Shown here: positions 33,344 to 41,162 of the stretch, in pieces | How positions within the stretch are numbered: the stretch's first letter is position 1 | How the letters are laid out: each line of letters begins with the position of its first letter | Source of the DNA: Nostoc sp. KVJ20 | GTDB lineage: Bacteria > Cyanobacteriota > Cyanobacteriia > Cyanobacteriales > Nostocaceae | Length of the DNA: 46,648 nt | Direction: 5' to 3' | Assembly: GCF_001712795.1 (NCBI RefSeq) | Contig: NZ_KV757673.1 | Coordinates: forward strand, 1-46,648 | Notes under the pieces: generated by a model | Told to the model about the DNA's origin: nothing | What the model saw: only the letters and a program-made list of their open reading frames with translations | The model's database searches: none | Translations under genes and position numbers: made by a program

Positions 33344-33892
33344 TTAACCCACAACTTTTGTTGCTCTCTTCTTACGTTGCATCCATAATCCCATAACAGC
33401 AGCAATAGCTGTACCACCAGCAGCTAACGGTTCGGGTACTTTAGCGTAGCTTACAGTACCTACTTGTGTTGTATTTATTGATTGATCAATCAGATAAAAG
33501 TTGTTTCCTCCTACATCTGGAGTATTGGGATCACTTCCGATTAGAAACTGGTCTGCAACAAAATAGCTTAATCCTAAAACTTCGCCATTATTAAAGCTGG
33601 CTATAGGAAAACTGTCAAAATCAATATCATCTGCCTCTGTATAGTTAGTACCCAAGTAGTTGAATGCAACTGCTAATCCATTCTCAACTCCCAATGTCTC
33701 AAGACCTGTATTGGTTAAGGTCGAGTCATCGTATTGAAAAGAGCCGAAATACTGACCGGGATTATCGCCAGATGTGGCATTTACAGTAAAACCGTAATTA
33801 ACCAAGGCAGCTTGCACTGGTTTAGCACCCATAGCAGCAATAGACATGGCAGCTGCAACGGTCGCAATACCAAGATTTTTAGCTAATTTCAT
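33344..33892 (-). CDS. PEP-CTERM protein A
   Basis: The 182-residue protein has a signal peptide (cleavage near VQA-ALV) and a C-terminal PEP-CTERM sorting tripartite signal: VPEP, a hydrophobic stretch (GTAIAAVMGLWM) and a basic tail (QRKKRATK). Such proteins are processed by an exosortase and delivered to the outside or the envelope, often with polysaccharide. The mature part (about 130 residues) is acidic and beta-rich, and contains GSFQYDD and YTEADD, both also found in PEP-CTERM protein B at 38 kb. GGAG precedes the ATG. Function unknown. Confidence 0.85.
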   Translation of the reverse strand: MKLAKNLGIATVAAAMSIAAMGAKPVQAALVNYGFTVNATSGDNPGQYFGSFQYDDSTLTNTGLETLGVENGLAVAFNYLGTNYTEADDIDFDSFPIASFNNGEVLGLSYFVADQFLIGSDPNTPDVGGNNFYLIDQSINTTQVGTVSYAKVPEPLAAGGTAIAAVMGLWMQRKKRATKVVG

Positions 33893-34074
33893 CAGAATAT
33901 ACTCCAGAGTTAAAAAATCAATAGTCCTGTAATTTCACTTACATAAGCTTTTAACCACTGCGTACAGGTTAAGAAATATCAAACAAAAGATTATTATCGT
34001 AAAATCTTTAAGATTGTCAGGGATATATAAATTTGCTGTGAAGCGATAATTCCACTTATCCACTCAACGAAAAT

Positions 34075-34116
34075 CGGCTGGAATCCCATCCCTTCAAGGG
34101 GTGTCCGGGATAGCCG
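34075..34116. other. folded inverted-repeat element
   Basis: CGGCT (34075-34079) pairs with AGCCG (34112-34116). After a GGA bulge, ATCCC (34083-34087) pairs with GGGAT (34107-34111). A CCCTT-C-AAGGG palindrome lies inside. It is much richer in G and C than its surroundings. It could be a small RNA leader element or a dispersed repeat. Confidence 0.35.
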
Positions 34117-34355
34117 CCCGCCTCCAAAGTCATTAGTCTTTTGTTTGCGTCAAATTCTCATAGAATCAGATTAAAATGATTCACAAAACTCTATTTGTAG
34201 TAAGTAAATATGCAAATCGGCATCTCATAATCTTTAAAACTTTATCCAAATATTGTTGGAAATCAGTGAAAGGATTCTTATTATCAATATATATTTACGT
34301 AACGCATATTTGCGCCTCAGAAAGGCTTTTATTATCTGCATCAGCAAAAGTTAAT

Positions 34356-34370
34356 AGATAATGATTATCA
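34356..34370 (+). promoter_or_regulatory. Zur-box-like palindrome
   Basis: AGATAATGATTATCA differs at only the first base from TGATAAT-N-ATTATCA, the 7-1-7 inverted repeat typical of Zur sites in cyanobacteria. The 13-base core GATAAT-G-ATTATC is a perfect palindrome. It is 281 bp upstream of the zinc-type CDF transporter start. Fur boxes are built from similar GATAAT units, so iron control cannot be excluded. Confidence 0.5.
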
Positions 34371-34581
34371 TCATCTATTTGACTTGATAAGCTGATCACA
34401 GGTTTTGATTATAGATAAAGTTATTGTGCAATTAGCAAGAAATTACTAATAGGATATTTGCTTCTTCCTCTGCTGGGGACTGCACGGATTATTGTGCTTT
34501 AATTTATCAGGTTTAACACAAACATTACCATTTCTTAAATTAAGTAAGATAACTTTTTCATAGGTTCATATTTTTCTGGTG

Positions 34582-34597
34582 TTCACATATTTGTGAA
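34582..34597. promoter_or_regulatory. 16-bp palindrome near the CDF start
   Basis: TTCACA-TATT-TGTGAA is a perfect 6-4-6 inverted repeat 54 bp before the CDF ATG, in the position of an operator overlapping a core promoter. It does not match the ArsR/SmtB pattern (TGAA...TTCA) in orientation, so I cannot name the regulator. Confidence 0.35.
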
Positions 34598-34651
34598 TCT
34601 AATCGTCATATCAATTGAGCGAATACTGTACTGTAAAAAGGTTTTTAAGTA

Positions 34652-35626
34652 ATGCTTTCACTTCAATGGTGTGGATGTGAAGATGATTCAGGAAAAGTAT
34701 TTAATAATCAGCAAAAATCCAAAGTTTTGTGGATAACAGTAGGTTTACTTGCTGTTTTTTTTATTGCTGAGTGGAGTGTGGGTTTATGGAGTAAAAGTTT
34801 ATCCTTACAAGCAGATGCAGGGCATATCCTATCGGATATTACAGCTTTAGTAATATCGCTACTTGCTAGTTTTTTGGCACAGCAACCAGCTAAGAAAAAA
34901 GCAACCTTTGGAAATCAGCGGATTGAAGTTTTAGCAGCTTTGTTGAATGGATTAAGTTTACTTGCGATCGCAACTTTTATCATACAGGAAGCTATTCAAC
35001 GCTGGCAACATCCAGCAACCATTTTGGGCTTACCAATGTTAGGGATTGCCGTATTAGGTTTAATCGTCAATTTGCTCAATATTACTTTGCTTCATCCCCA
35101 CACTCACAACGATTTAAATCTGCGCGGAGCTTTGCTTCATGTCATTGCCGATACTGCTAGCTCTGTGGGTGTAATTATAGCTGCCTTAGCAGTTCATCTT
35201 TGGGATTGGTGGTGGGCAGATGTTGCTATTAGTTTAGTCGTTGCAGCTTTTACGGGTTTAAGTGCTTTCCCTTTAGTACAACAAAGTTTAAAGATTTTTT
35301 TGGAGTATGCACCGGAATCAATTGACCCTGTTGAGGTGGAAATATCTCTCCAATCTTTTCCTGGGGTTGTGCAAGTAGAAAAACTCCACATCTGGACACT
35401 TAGCTTAAATAAGGTAATGCTTTGTGCCAATTTGACAGTTGAATGTACAACTATCCAAGAACGCGATCGCTTACTCAATAAGTTGGAAAATCACATCCGA
35501 AAAACTTTTCATATTGCTGAGATAACTTTGCAGCTAACTAGCTATAAAAAGCCTTTATCACTGCCAATTCATCCTTTATTTAATCAAGATTTAGTTTTAA
35601 TGTTGTCTGCTAACAAAACACATTAG
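34652..35626 (+). CDS. cation diffusion facilitator, zinc-type
   Basis: The 324-residue protein is a CDF antiporter with six membrane helices and a C-terminal cytosolic domain (about 225-310). The transport site is HILSD in helix 2 (ADAGHILSD) and HVIAD in helix 5, the HxxxD/HxxxD set typical of zinc carriers. A short His-containing loop (HPHTHND) lies between helices 4 and 5. It exports Zn2+ (perhaps Cd2+/Co2+) from the cytosol to the periplasm. AAAGG precedes the ATG. It begins a same-strand run with a small exported protein, an alkaline phosphatase and a PEP-CTERM protein. Confidence 0.9.
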   Translation: MLSLQWCGCEDDSGKVFNNQQKSKVLWITVGLLAVFFIAEWSVGLWSKSLSLQADAGHILSDITALVISLLASFLAQQPAKKKATFGNQRIEVLAALLNGLSLLAIATFIIQEAIQRWQHPATILGLPMLGIAVLGLIVNLLNITLLHPHTHNDLNLRGALLHVIADTASSVGVIIAALAVHLWDWWWADVAISLVVAAFTGLSAFPLVQQSLKIFLEYAPESIDPVEVEISLQSFPGVVQVEKLHIWTLSLNKVMLCANLTVECTTIQERDRLLNKLENHIRKTFHIAEITLQLTSYKKPLSLPIHPLFNQDLVLMLSANKTH

Positions 35627-35751
35627 AACCAGAATATTTTTTATCAATTTTATACCGCAATTAATTAAATCAACCTTTAAAAATCATGCTTATTGACATT
35701 CATTTTAATTGTCAAAGCATAGCGATCGGCTATTTACTAGGAGGTTTCCTG

Positions 35752-35991
35752 ATGATGACTTTCATTCAACAATCCCCAATGATTTCATTACTTAAACAGT
35801 ACAAGCGCACCTTGGCTTGGTTCTTGTCTGGTCTGGTTTTGGCAGTTTTGTTGTTTTTAGGAACATCAAATCAACAACCAGCAACCGCCTCTCATCCAAG
35901 TTATGCCGCAGCCTCTAGTCAGGTAGATATGACTGCAACATACTCAGACTTTGGTGCTAGTCATCTAGAACCAAATTTTTATCAGTATTAA
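35752..35991 (+). CDS. small exported protein sharing a leader with the phosphatase
   Basis: A strong ribosome-binding site, AGGAGG at 35739-35744, lies 7 bases before the ATG at 35752, so I prefer this start to one 66 bases upstream. The 79-residue product has a signal-like N-terminus: ISLLKQYKRTLAWFLSGLVL, a hydrophobic stretch and a small-residue cleavage region. It then has only about 35 residues (SSQVDMTATYSDFGASHLEP). Its first part closely matches the start of the next gene (ISFLQKYKRSLALIMTGLL). I do not know the function; it may be a small secreted or periplasmic factor, or a remnant of a duplicated phosphatase gene. Confidence 0.7.
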   Translation: MMTFIQQSPMISLLKQYKRTLAWFLSGLVLAVLLFLGTSNQQPATASHPSYAAASSQVDMTATYSDFGASHLEPNFYQY

Positions 35992-36030
35992 CGGCTAACA
36001 CTTGCTCAATTAATTTTAAGGCACACTGCA

Positions 36031-37995
36031 ATGATTTCATTTTTGCAAAAGTACAAGCGATCGCTAGCTTTGATTATGACTGGCTTGCTTTGTACCGTTC
36101 TGCTGGTATTTGGTAATTCTGTTTTTCAGCCCACTCTGGCTGCTGGTAATGGAGTTAACGTAATTATCATGATTGGCGATGGCATGGGTTGGGAAATGGC
36201 ACGAGCCGCAGCCGTTGCCAAAGGTGCGCCTTTTTACACTAGTGGTAAAGGTTCAGGTCTTAGCTTCCAAAAGCTAACTGGATATGGGCTGGTAACAACT
36301 TACGGCACAACGATTCAGGGAAATACGCCAACCAATCCAACAGATCAGCCTCATCTAACAGGTAACTCTGCTCTAGATAACTCTAATCCACTCACAGGTG
36401 CAAGTCCTATTCGTCCCAACTTCTCATTCCAGCCGACTCCCTTTAATCCTGGCAATAGAGCTGATGGTAATAGCTTAGAAAACGGTAATCTAGCGGGTTA
36501 TGACATCAGTAAGGGTGGCCCTCTTCCTTGGGTTCCTCTGACCCCTGCTAATCCTGGTACTTATGACAAAGATTACATTAAGTACAGTTATCCTGACTCT
36601 GCTAACACCGCTACAACTCTTTACACGGGAGTAAAGAGCTTCAACAACGCGATGGGGGTAGACATTTACGAGAAGAGATTGAAAACCATCCTGGAAATTG
36701 CTAAGGAAAATAGTAAGTCTACAGGCTTGGTAACTTCCGTACCTGTTAGCCACGCAACGCCTGGTGCTGCGGCTTCTTTCGTAAATCGTCGTAGCAAATA
36801 CGATAGTGTTTACGACCCTAGCAAGAGTAACCAAGACAGCATTTTGCAACAGACATTGCTGAACTTTCAGCCTAATGTTTTGTTGGGTGGCGGTCATCCT
36901 AAAGACCTTGAGAATAGAGATATTGCAAGTACAGCTGATGGCGTCTTGAAATATACCTACATAACAGAAGACACTTATCAGCATTTGAAGAATAACCCTA
37001 CGTCAAATCGTTACGGTTATACCTTTTTGGAACGTGGCCCAAATGCAACTGAGACACTGCTAAACACGGCTGCAAAAATCGATCCAAATAAGGGAGAGAA
37101 ATTATTTGGTCTGTATGGTGCTCGTGGACAAGACGGCAACCTTCCTGCTAGTTCTTCTAAGGGAGATTACAGCTTAACAGGCCTGGGCACCTTCAGCCTT
37201 TATAGCTCTGTTGTCAGAGGCGGTGGAACTCCCGATACCTGTCCATCCGGTAAAATAATTACTGGTACTGCTGGGGATTGTGTTCCTGTCATCGATGCAG
37301 CGGGTAATCCCATCGCTCCTAATGTTCCAGCACCCGATACAGTTCGTCCTCTAGCTCCTGGTGAAACCGACGCTAGCTTTATCGCTAAAGAAATTAACGA
37401 AAATCCAACTTTGGCTGATCTGACCAAAGCAGCTTTAACCGTTTTAGGTAAAGACAAAGACGGCTTCTGGTTGATGGTTGAGGGAGGTGATGTAGACTGG
37501 GCTGCTCATGACAACAACATGGATAACCTAATTGGTACCATGAATGATTTTGATAAGGCAGTCCAGCAAGTCATTACTTGGGTAGAAAATCATGGTGGTT
37601 GGAGTAAGAATCTACTACTGGTTACTGCTGACCATGACCACTATCTAACTTTGAATAATGACTTTGCCTCTAAATTGACTCCTAATCCTGACCCAAATCA
37701 GGCTAGAGGCTTGAAATATAACGCCAAAGACATCACATTCGTGAAGCACAATCCTACTGATGCTGGTCACTTCTGGGGGTCTGATCCAAATTACAAATAC
37801 CTCTGGGGTAGCCATAGCCGTCGGGTTGTACCTGTTTACTATCAGGGCGCTTACGCATCAACTCTGACGCGATCGCTAGGACAAGGCTTCCAGATTACAG
37901 ATAGCTCTGGTACGTATACTGTGCCTGGTGTTCGGGGTGTGGTTGACCAAAGTCATATCTTCCAGGCTATGAAAACTGCGATCGCCAGTCCGTGA
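36031..37995 (+). CDS. PhoA-type alkaline phosphatase
   Basis: The 654-residue exported protein belongs to the classical alkaline phosphatase family (two Zn2+, one Mg2+). After the signal peptide come IMIGDGMGW (metal Asp), then YPDSANTATTLYTGVKS with nucleophile Ser190. EGGDVDWAAHDNN follows, then TADHDHYL and WGSHSRRVVPVY. It is longer than E. coli PhoA because of extra loops (about residues 85-160 and 380-440), including a proline-rich segment and a CPSGKI...GDC cysteine pair. It releases phosphate from organic esters outside the cell. It sits in the run between the CDF transporter and PEP-CTERM protein B. AAGG precedes the ATG. Confidence 0.92.
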   Translation: MISFLQKYKRSLALIMTGLLCTVLLVFGNSVFQPTLAAGNGVNVIIMIGDGMGWEMARAAAVAKGAPFYTSGKGSGLSFQKLTGYGLVTTYGTTIQGNTPTNPTDQPHLTGNSALDNSNPLTGASPIRPNFSFQPTPFNPGNRADGNSLENGNLAGYDISKGGPLPWVPLTPANPGTYDKDYIKYSYPDSANTATTLYTGVKSFNNAMGVDIYEKRLKTILEIAKENSKSTGLVTSVPVSHATPGAAASFVNRRSKYDSVYDPSKSNQDSILQQTLLNFQPNVLLGGGHPKDLENRDIASTADGVLKYTYITEDTYQHLKNNPTSNRYGYTFLERGPNATETLLNTAAKIDPNKGEKLFGLYGARGQDGNLPASSSKGDYSLTGLGTFSLYSSVVRGGGTPDTCPSGKIITGTAGDCVPVIDAAGNPIAPNVPAPDTVRPLAPGETDASFIAKEINENPTLADLTKAALTVLGKDKDGFWLMVEGGDVDWAAHDNNMDNLIGTMNDFDKAVQQVITWVENHGGWSKNLLLVTADHDHYLTLNNDFASKLTPNPDPNQARGLKYNAKDITFVKHNPTDAGHFWGSDPNYKYLWGSHSRRVVPVYYQGAYASTLTRSLGQGFQITDSSGTYTVPGVRGVVDQSHIFQAMKTAIASP

Positions 37996-38122
37996 ATTAA
38001 ATACACCGCTTCACTAAACAACTAACTGAAAAGCTTTGTATTGCAGAGATGTAGTAACACCATCTCTGTCTCACAAAACTATTGCGGTATTTTTGCTCCA
38101 GTTCTTTTATCAAGGGAAACAA

Positions 38123-38638
38123 ATGACTGACTCCATCTTCCAGAGGTTAGCCGCTGCAACAGTAGGAACTGCTTTGATTTTTTCGTTAGGCGAGGCTATC
38201 CCCGCCCAAGCAGCAGCCCTAACTTATAATTTTTCTAACGACGATAAAACCCTCATAGGCAGTTTTTCATTCGACCAAGCAGCAGCAGCAGACGATCAAG
38301 AAGTAACGATCGCTGAAGGTTTAAAGATTTCTGCTACCTTTGGTGGACAGTTATACACCGAAGCTGATGATCCTTTAGCCTCAGTTTTCACCGATTTTTC
38401 GGGAACAATTTTGAATGAAGCGGGGTTAGGGTTGTATTTTACACCTGGCACTTTTAACGTCTTCCGCGAAAGTTTTATCAATTTGAATGATTCCACTGAC
38501 GCAGGTGTTCAGACTGTCACTTACACAAGCACAAGCGTTCCCGAACCAAGTTTGATGCTTGGATTGTCTGTGTTGGGGTTAGGTTTATTCTTGGGTAAAA
38601 AGACAGCATCTTCTAAACCATCAAGCACAAAAGCTTAA
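38123..38638 (+). CDS. PEP-CTERM protein B
   Basis: The 171-residue protein starts at ATG 38123, preceded by AAGGGAA; the longer frame from 38036 adds an implausible N-terminus. It has a signal peptide (cleavage near AQA), an acidic beta-rich mature part, and a C-terminal VPEP, hydrophobic stretch (LGLSVLGLGLFLG) and basic tail, the PEP-CTERM signal. It shares GSFSFD, YTEADD and TVTY ahead of VPEP with PEP-CTERM protein A, in the same order. It follows the alkaline phosphatase by 127 bp and is closed by a terminator, so it probably ends the CDF-phosphatase transcript. Confidence 0.85.
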   Translation: MTDSIFQRLAAATVGTALIFSLGEAIPAQAAALTYNFSNDDKTLIGSFSFDQAAAADDQEVTIAEGLKISATFGGQLYTEADDPLASVFTDFSGTILNEAGLGLYFTPGTFNVFRESFINLNDSTDAGVQTVTYTSTSVPEPSLMLGLSVLGLGLFLGKKTASSKPSSTKA

Positions 38639-38692
38639 ACCAGATTATCAAGAATCAACTTCTGTTAGGTGATTGATTTGCATCTATCTAAA

Positions 38693-38724
38693 ACAGGGTG
38701 GGATTATCCACCCTGTAGATTTTT
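38693..38724 (+). terminator. terminator after PEP-CTERM protein B
   Basis: ACAGGGTGG at 38693-38701 pairs perfectly over 9 bp with CCACCCTGT at 38708-38716 around GATTAT, followed by AGATTTTT. It ends the run that began at the CDF gene. Confidence 0.85.
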
Positions 38725-38815
38725 AATATTTATTTAGTCTGGTGAAAACTGATACAAAGCCATATAAAAAAAAGTTTTATCTAGAAACGATCGCAATCTT
38801 ATTTAATTTATCGAA

Positions 38816-38931
38816 ACAGAATTCAGGAGTCAGGAGCCAGAATTCTGTTGGGTATTTTTAACTTCATAGTGGATGAATCCACTGATTCATTCTGACTCCT
38901 GAATTCTGACTCCTGAATTCTTCTTCAAGAA
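38816..38931. repeat. dispersed inverted-repeat element (CAGGAGTCAGGAGCC type), copy 2
   Basis: The left half (ACAGAATTCAGGAGTCAGGA, then GCCAGAATTCTGT) is complementary to the right half, which carries two copies of TTCTGACTCCTGAATTC. The whole 116-bp unit can fold on itself. It matches the element at 20241-20360. Confidence 0.7.
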
Positions 38932-38949
38932 AATTGCAAGGCTCAGATT

Positions 38950-38980
38950 CCCGACTTTTCTAAGAAGTCGGGATTTTTAT
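38950..38980 (+). terminator. second terminator hairpin in the pre-argG gap
   Basis: CCCGACTT at 38950-38957 pairs perfectly with AAGTCGGG at 38965-38972 around a 7-base loop; ATTTTTATT follows. It may back up the first terminator or end a separate short transcript across the dispersed repeat. Confidence 0.7.
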
Positions 38981-39267
38981 TATCAAAGAAGGCAGAAGGA
39001 AAACTGCCCAACACTCGCGGACTAGCTAATGCTGCGCTATCTCTCAAGTACCTCGACCAGACGGGTCTTGGGTTTAAGACAAGAACTCCAAATTTTCAAT
39101 TTGGTGGCTCTTTTTCAGGAGAGGTTTGAATCCCCAACTGAGGTAAAACCTTCTGCCTTCTGCCTTCTGCCTCCTGCCTCCTTCAATCAGTTGCATGAAG
39201 AAAATATACATGGATTAGTTTAGATATAATAATGACTCATTCTTTGTTGTCCTAAGTGGAGAAATTA

Positions 39268-40470
39268 ATGGGTCGCGCCAAAAAGGTTGTCCTGGCATAT
39301 TCTGGTGGAGTGGATACTTCTGTTTGCATCCCTTACCTCAAACAGGAGTGGGGTGTGGAAGAGGTGATTACCCTAGCAGCAGATTTAGGTCAGGGAGATG
39401 AATTAGAGCCAGTTCGAGAAAAAGCTCTGAAATCGGGTGCAAGTGAATCACTTGTGGCGGATGTCAAAGACAGCTTCGTTAAAGATTACGCCTTTGGAGC
39501 GATTCAAGCCAATGCCCTCTATGAAAATCGTTATCCTCTCGGAACCGCTCTTGCCCGTCCACTGATTGCTAAGATATTAGTAGAAACGGCTGAAAAATAT
39601 GGTGCTGATGCGATCGCTCACGGTTGCACCGGTAAAGGTAACGATCAGGTTCGTTTTGATGTCTCTGTAACTGCGCTCAACCCCAACATAAAGATTCTCG
39701 CACCAGCTAGAGAATGGGGAATGAGCCGTGAGGAAACCATCGCTTATGGTGAGAAGTTTGGTATCCCCTCACCAGTCAAAAAATCTTCTCCTTATAGTAT
39801 TGATAAAAATTTGCTCGGTCGTAGTATTGAAGCGGGTAGTCTCGAAGATCCCTCATTTGAGCCACCAGAAGAAATTTATGAAATGACAAAAGCGATCGTT
39901 GATACTCCCAACGAGCCAGAGTACATCGAAATCGGTTTCCACCGTGGTATTCCCACAACCATCAACGGTATAGCTAAAAAACCAGTTGAACTAATTGAAG
40001 AACTCAATCAGGTGGTAGGAAACCACGGTATCGGCCGGATTGATATGATTGAAAACCGTCTGGTAGGTATTAAATCGCGGGAAATCTACGAATCTCCCGC
40101 GATGTTGGTGCTAATTCAGGCACATCGGGATTTAGAAAGCTTGACTTTGACGGCAGATGTCACCCATTACAAGCGTGGGATTGAAGAAACTTACAGCCAA
40201 ATCGTTTATAACGGTTTGTGGTACAGTCCGCTAAAAGTTGCACTAGATGCCTTTATTCAAAAGACACAAGAGCGAGTCTCTGGAACTGTGCGAATGAAGT
40301 TGTTCAAGGGCAACTCTACAATAGTTGGGCGTTCGAGCGATAATTCCCTCTATACTCCCGATTTGGCAACTTACGGAGCCGAAGACCAATTTGACCACAA
40401 AGCCGCTGAAGGCTTTATCTATGTTTGGGGATTACCAACTCGCATTTGGTCACAGCAAGTTAGAGGTTAG
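39268..40470 (+). CDS. argG: argininosuccinate synthase
   Basis: ArgG condenses citrulline and aspartate with ATP to form argininosuccinate, the penultimate step of arginine synthesis, which also feeds cyanophycin. The 400-residue protein opens MGRAKKVVLAYSGGVDTSV with the ATP-binding SGGxDTS loop. ENRYPLGTALARPLIA and GCTGKGNDQVRFD bind citrulline and aspartate. I start at ATG 39268 rather than the GTG at 39256, four codons upstream. AAGTGGAGA just ahead may provide the ribosome-binding site. Complete and normal length. Confidence 0.98.
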   Translation: MGRAKKVVLAYSGGVDTSVCIPYLKQEWGVEEVITLAADLGQGDELEPVREKALKSGASESLVADVKDSFVKDYAFGAIQANALYENRYPLGTALARPLIAKILVETAEKYGADAIAHGCTGKGNDQVRFDVSVTALNPNIKILAPAREWGMSREETIAYGEKFGIPSPVKKSSPYSIDKNLLGRSIEAGSLEDPSFEPPEEIYEMTKAIVDTPNEPEYIEIGFHRGIPTTINGIAKKPVELIEELNQVVGNHGIGRIDMIENRLVGIKSREIYESPAMLVLIQAHRDLESLTLTADVTHYKRGIEETYSQIVYNGLWYSPLKVALDAFIQKTQERVSGTVRMKLFKGNSTIVGRSSDNSLYTPDLATYGAEDQFDHKAAEGFIYVWGLPTRIWSQQVRG

Positions 40471-40532
40471 GAAGATAAGGGGGATGAGAAGACAAGGAAA
40501 AATTTTCTCCCTCATCTCCCCACTCCAACTAT

Positions 40533-41162
40533 TTACTCTTCTGCTGCACCCTTAACTTGACGAGATTCAAGCCACAGGGGCACAACAATTAAAGCAGTGA
40601 GGATCAGTAAAGCTGCGATCGCAAATTGACCCACCCAAGCAACCAATTGTTCTAGAGAGACAATTTTGCCAGCAAAGAAAGCTAATGTCACCATCAAACT
40701 AGCCCAAGCAACTGCTCCTAAAAAGTTGTATAAAAAGAATTTTCCAAAGGGCATTTCAGCTATACCAGCTAGTGGTGCAGCAAAAACTCGCAATAATGCC
40801 AGAAAACGTCCAAAAAATACCGCTTTAGCAGCATTTTGACTAAATTGATCTTTAATAGTCAGTAATCGCACTTCCGAAATCCGAAAAATGCTACCAACTT
40901 TTACTAGGAAAGGCCAACCGCTAACCCTACCAATCCAATAGCCACAAGTGCCACCAATGACAGCACCCATGATTGCATCACCGAGAACCAGCCAGAAATT
41001 TAGTTCATCGCTGCCAGCTAGAAACCCGCCCACTAAGGTCACGGTTTCACCAGGAAGGGGAATGCCTAAATTTTCTAGCAAAATTCCCAAAAAGATTGCC
41101 CAATACCCGTAACTATGGGCGACTTTCTGGATATTTTCTAGTGAAATCAGCTCTAAAGACAT
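40533..41162 (-). CDS. DedA-family membrane protein
   Basis: The 209-residue protein has the DedA/VTT pattern: ENLGIPLPGETVTLVGGFLAG near the N-terminus with the acidic Glu and the re-entrant proline region, GYWIGRVSGWPF, then FFGRFLALLRVFAAPLAGIAEMPF with the conserved arginines, and a C-terminal membrane pair. DedA proteins flip lipids (undecaprenyl phosphate or phosphatidylethanolamine) or support the proton gradient. It is convergent with argG; the 62-bp spacer has G/A-rich and complementary C/T-rich stretches that may form a shared hairpin. Confidence 0.93.
   Translation of the reverse strand: MSLELISLENIQKVAHSYGYWAIFLGILLENLGIPLPGETVTLVGGFLAGSDELNFWLVLGDAIMGAVIGGTCGYWIGRVSGWPFLVKVGSIFRISEVRLLTIKDQFSQNAAKAVFFGRFLALLRVFAAPLAGIAEMPFGKFFLYNFLGAVAWASLMVTLAFFAGKIVSLEQLVAWVGQFAIAALLILTALIVVPLWLESRQVKGAAEE

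Larger units (their letters stand above)
33893..34651. other. gap before the CDF gene with Zur-like and palindromic sites
   Basis: No gene is credible here; a 61-codon plus-strand frame at 34176-34361 lacks a ribosome-binding site. The gap contains a compact folded element at 34075-34116, a Zur-box-like palindrome at 34356-34370 and another palindrome at 34582-34597. Confidence 0.5.
38639..39267. other. gap before argG: terminators and dispersed repeats
   Basis: This 629-bp gap holds two terminator hairpins, the second CAGGAGTCAGGAGCC element and a GGGTTTAAGAC...CCAAATT-TTC-AATTTGG block at about 39068-39110 similar to part of copy 1 at 20 kb. A CTTCTGC heptamer array lies at 39151-39180. 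A 64-codon plus-strand frame crosses the last two and is not credible. The argG promoter should lie after 39200. Confidence 0.55.

Noticed and set aside
34176..34361. 61-codon plus-strand frame between PEP-CTERM A and the CDF gene
   Set aside because: No ribosome-binding site, composition rich in Ile/Tyr/Lys typical of translated AT-rich spacer, and its end overlaps the Zur-like box.
39115..39145. tRNA-like GGTTTGAATCC in the argG upstream gap
   Set aside because: The T-loop lacks the invariant C (TTT instead of TTC), flanking stems do not pair, and no D-arm or anticodon arm can be drawn. It belongs to a dispersed repeat.
39029..39223. 64-codon plus-strand frame before argG
   Set aside because: It runs through a dispersed repeat and a CTTCTGC array; the protein would be a translated repeat.
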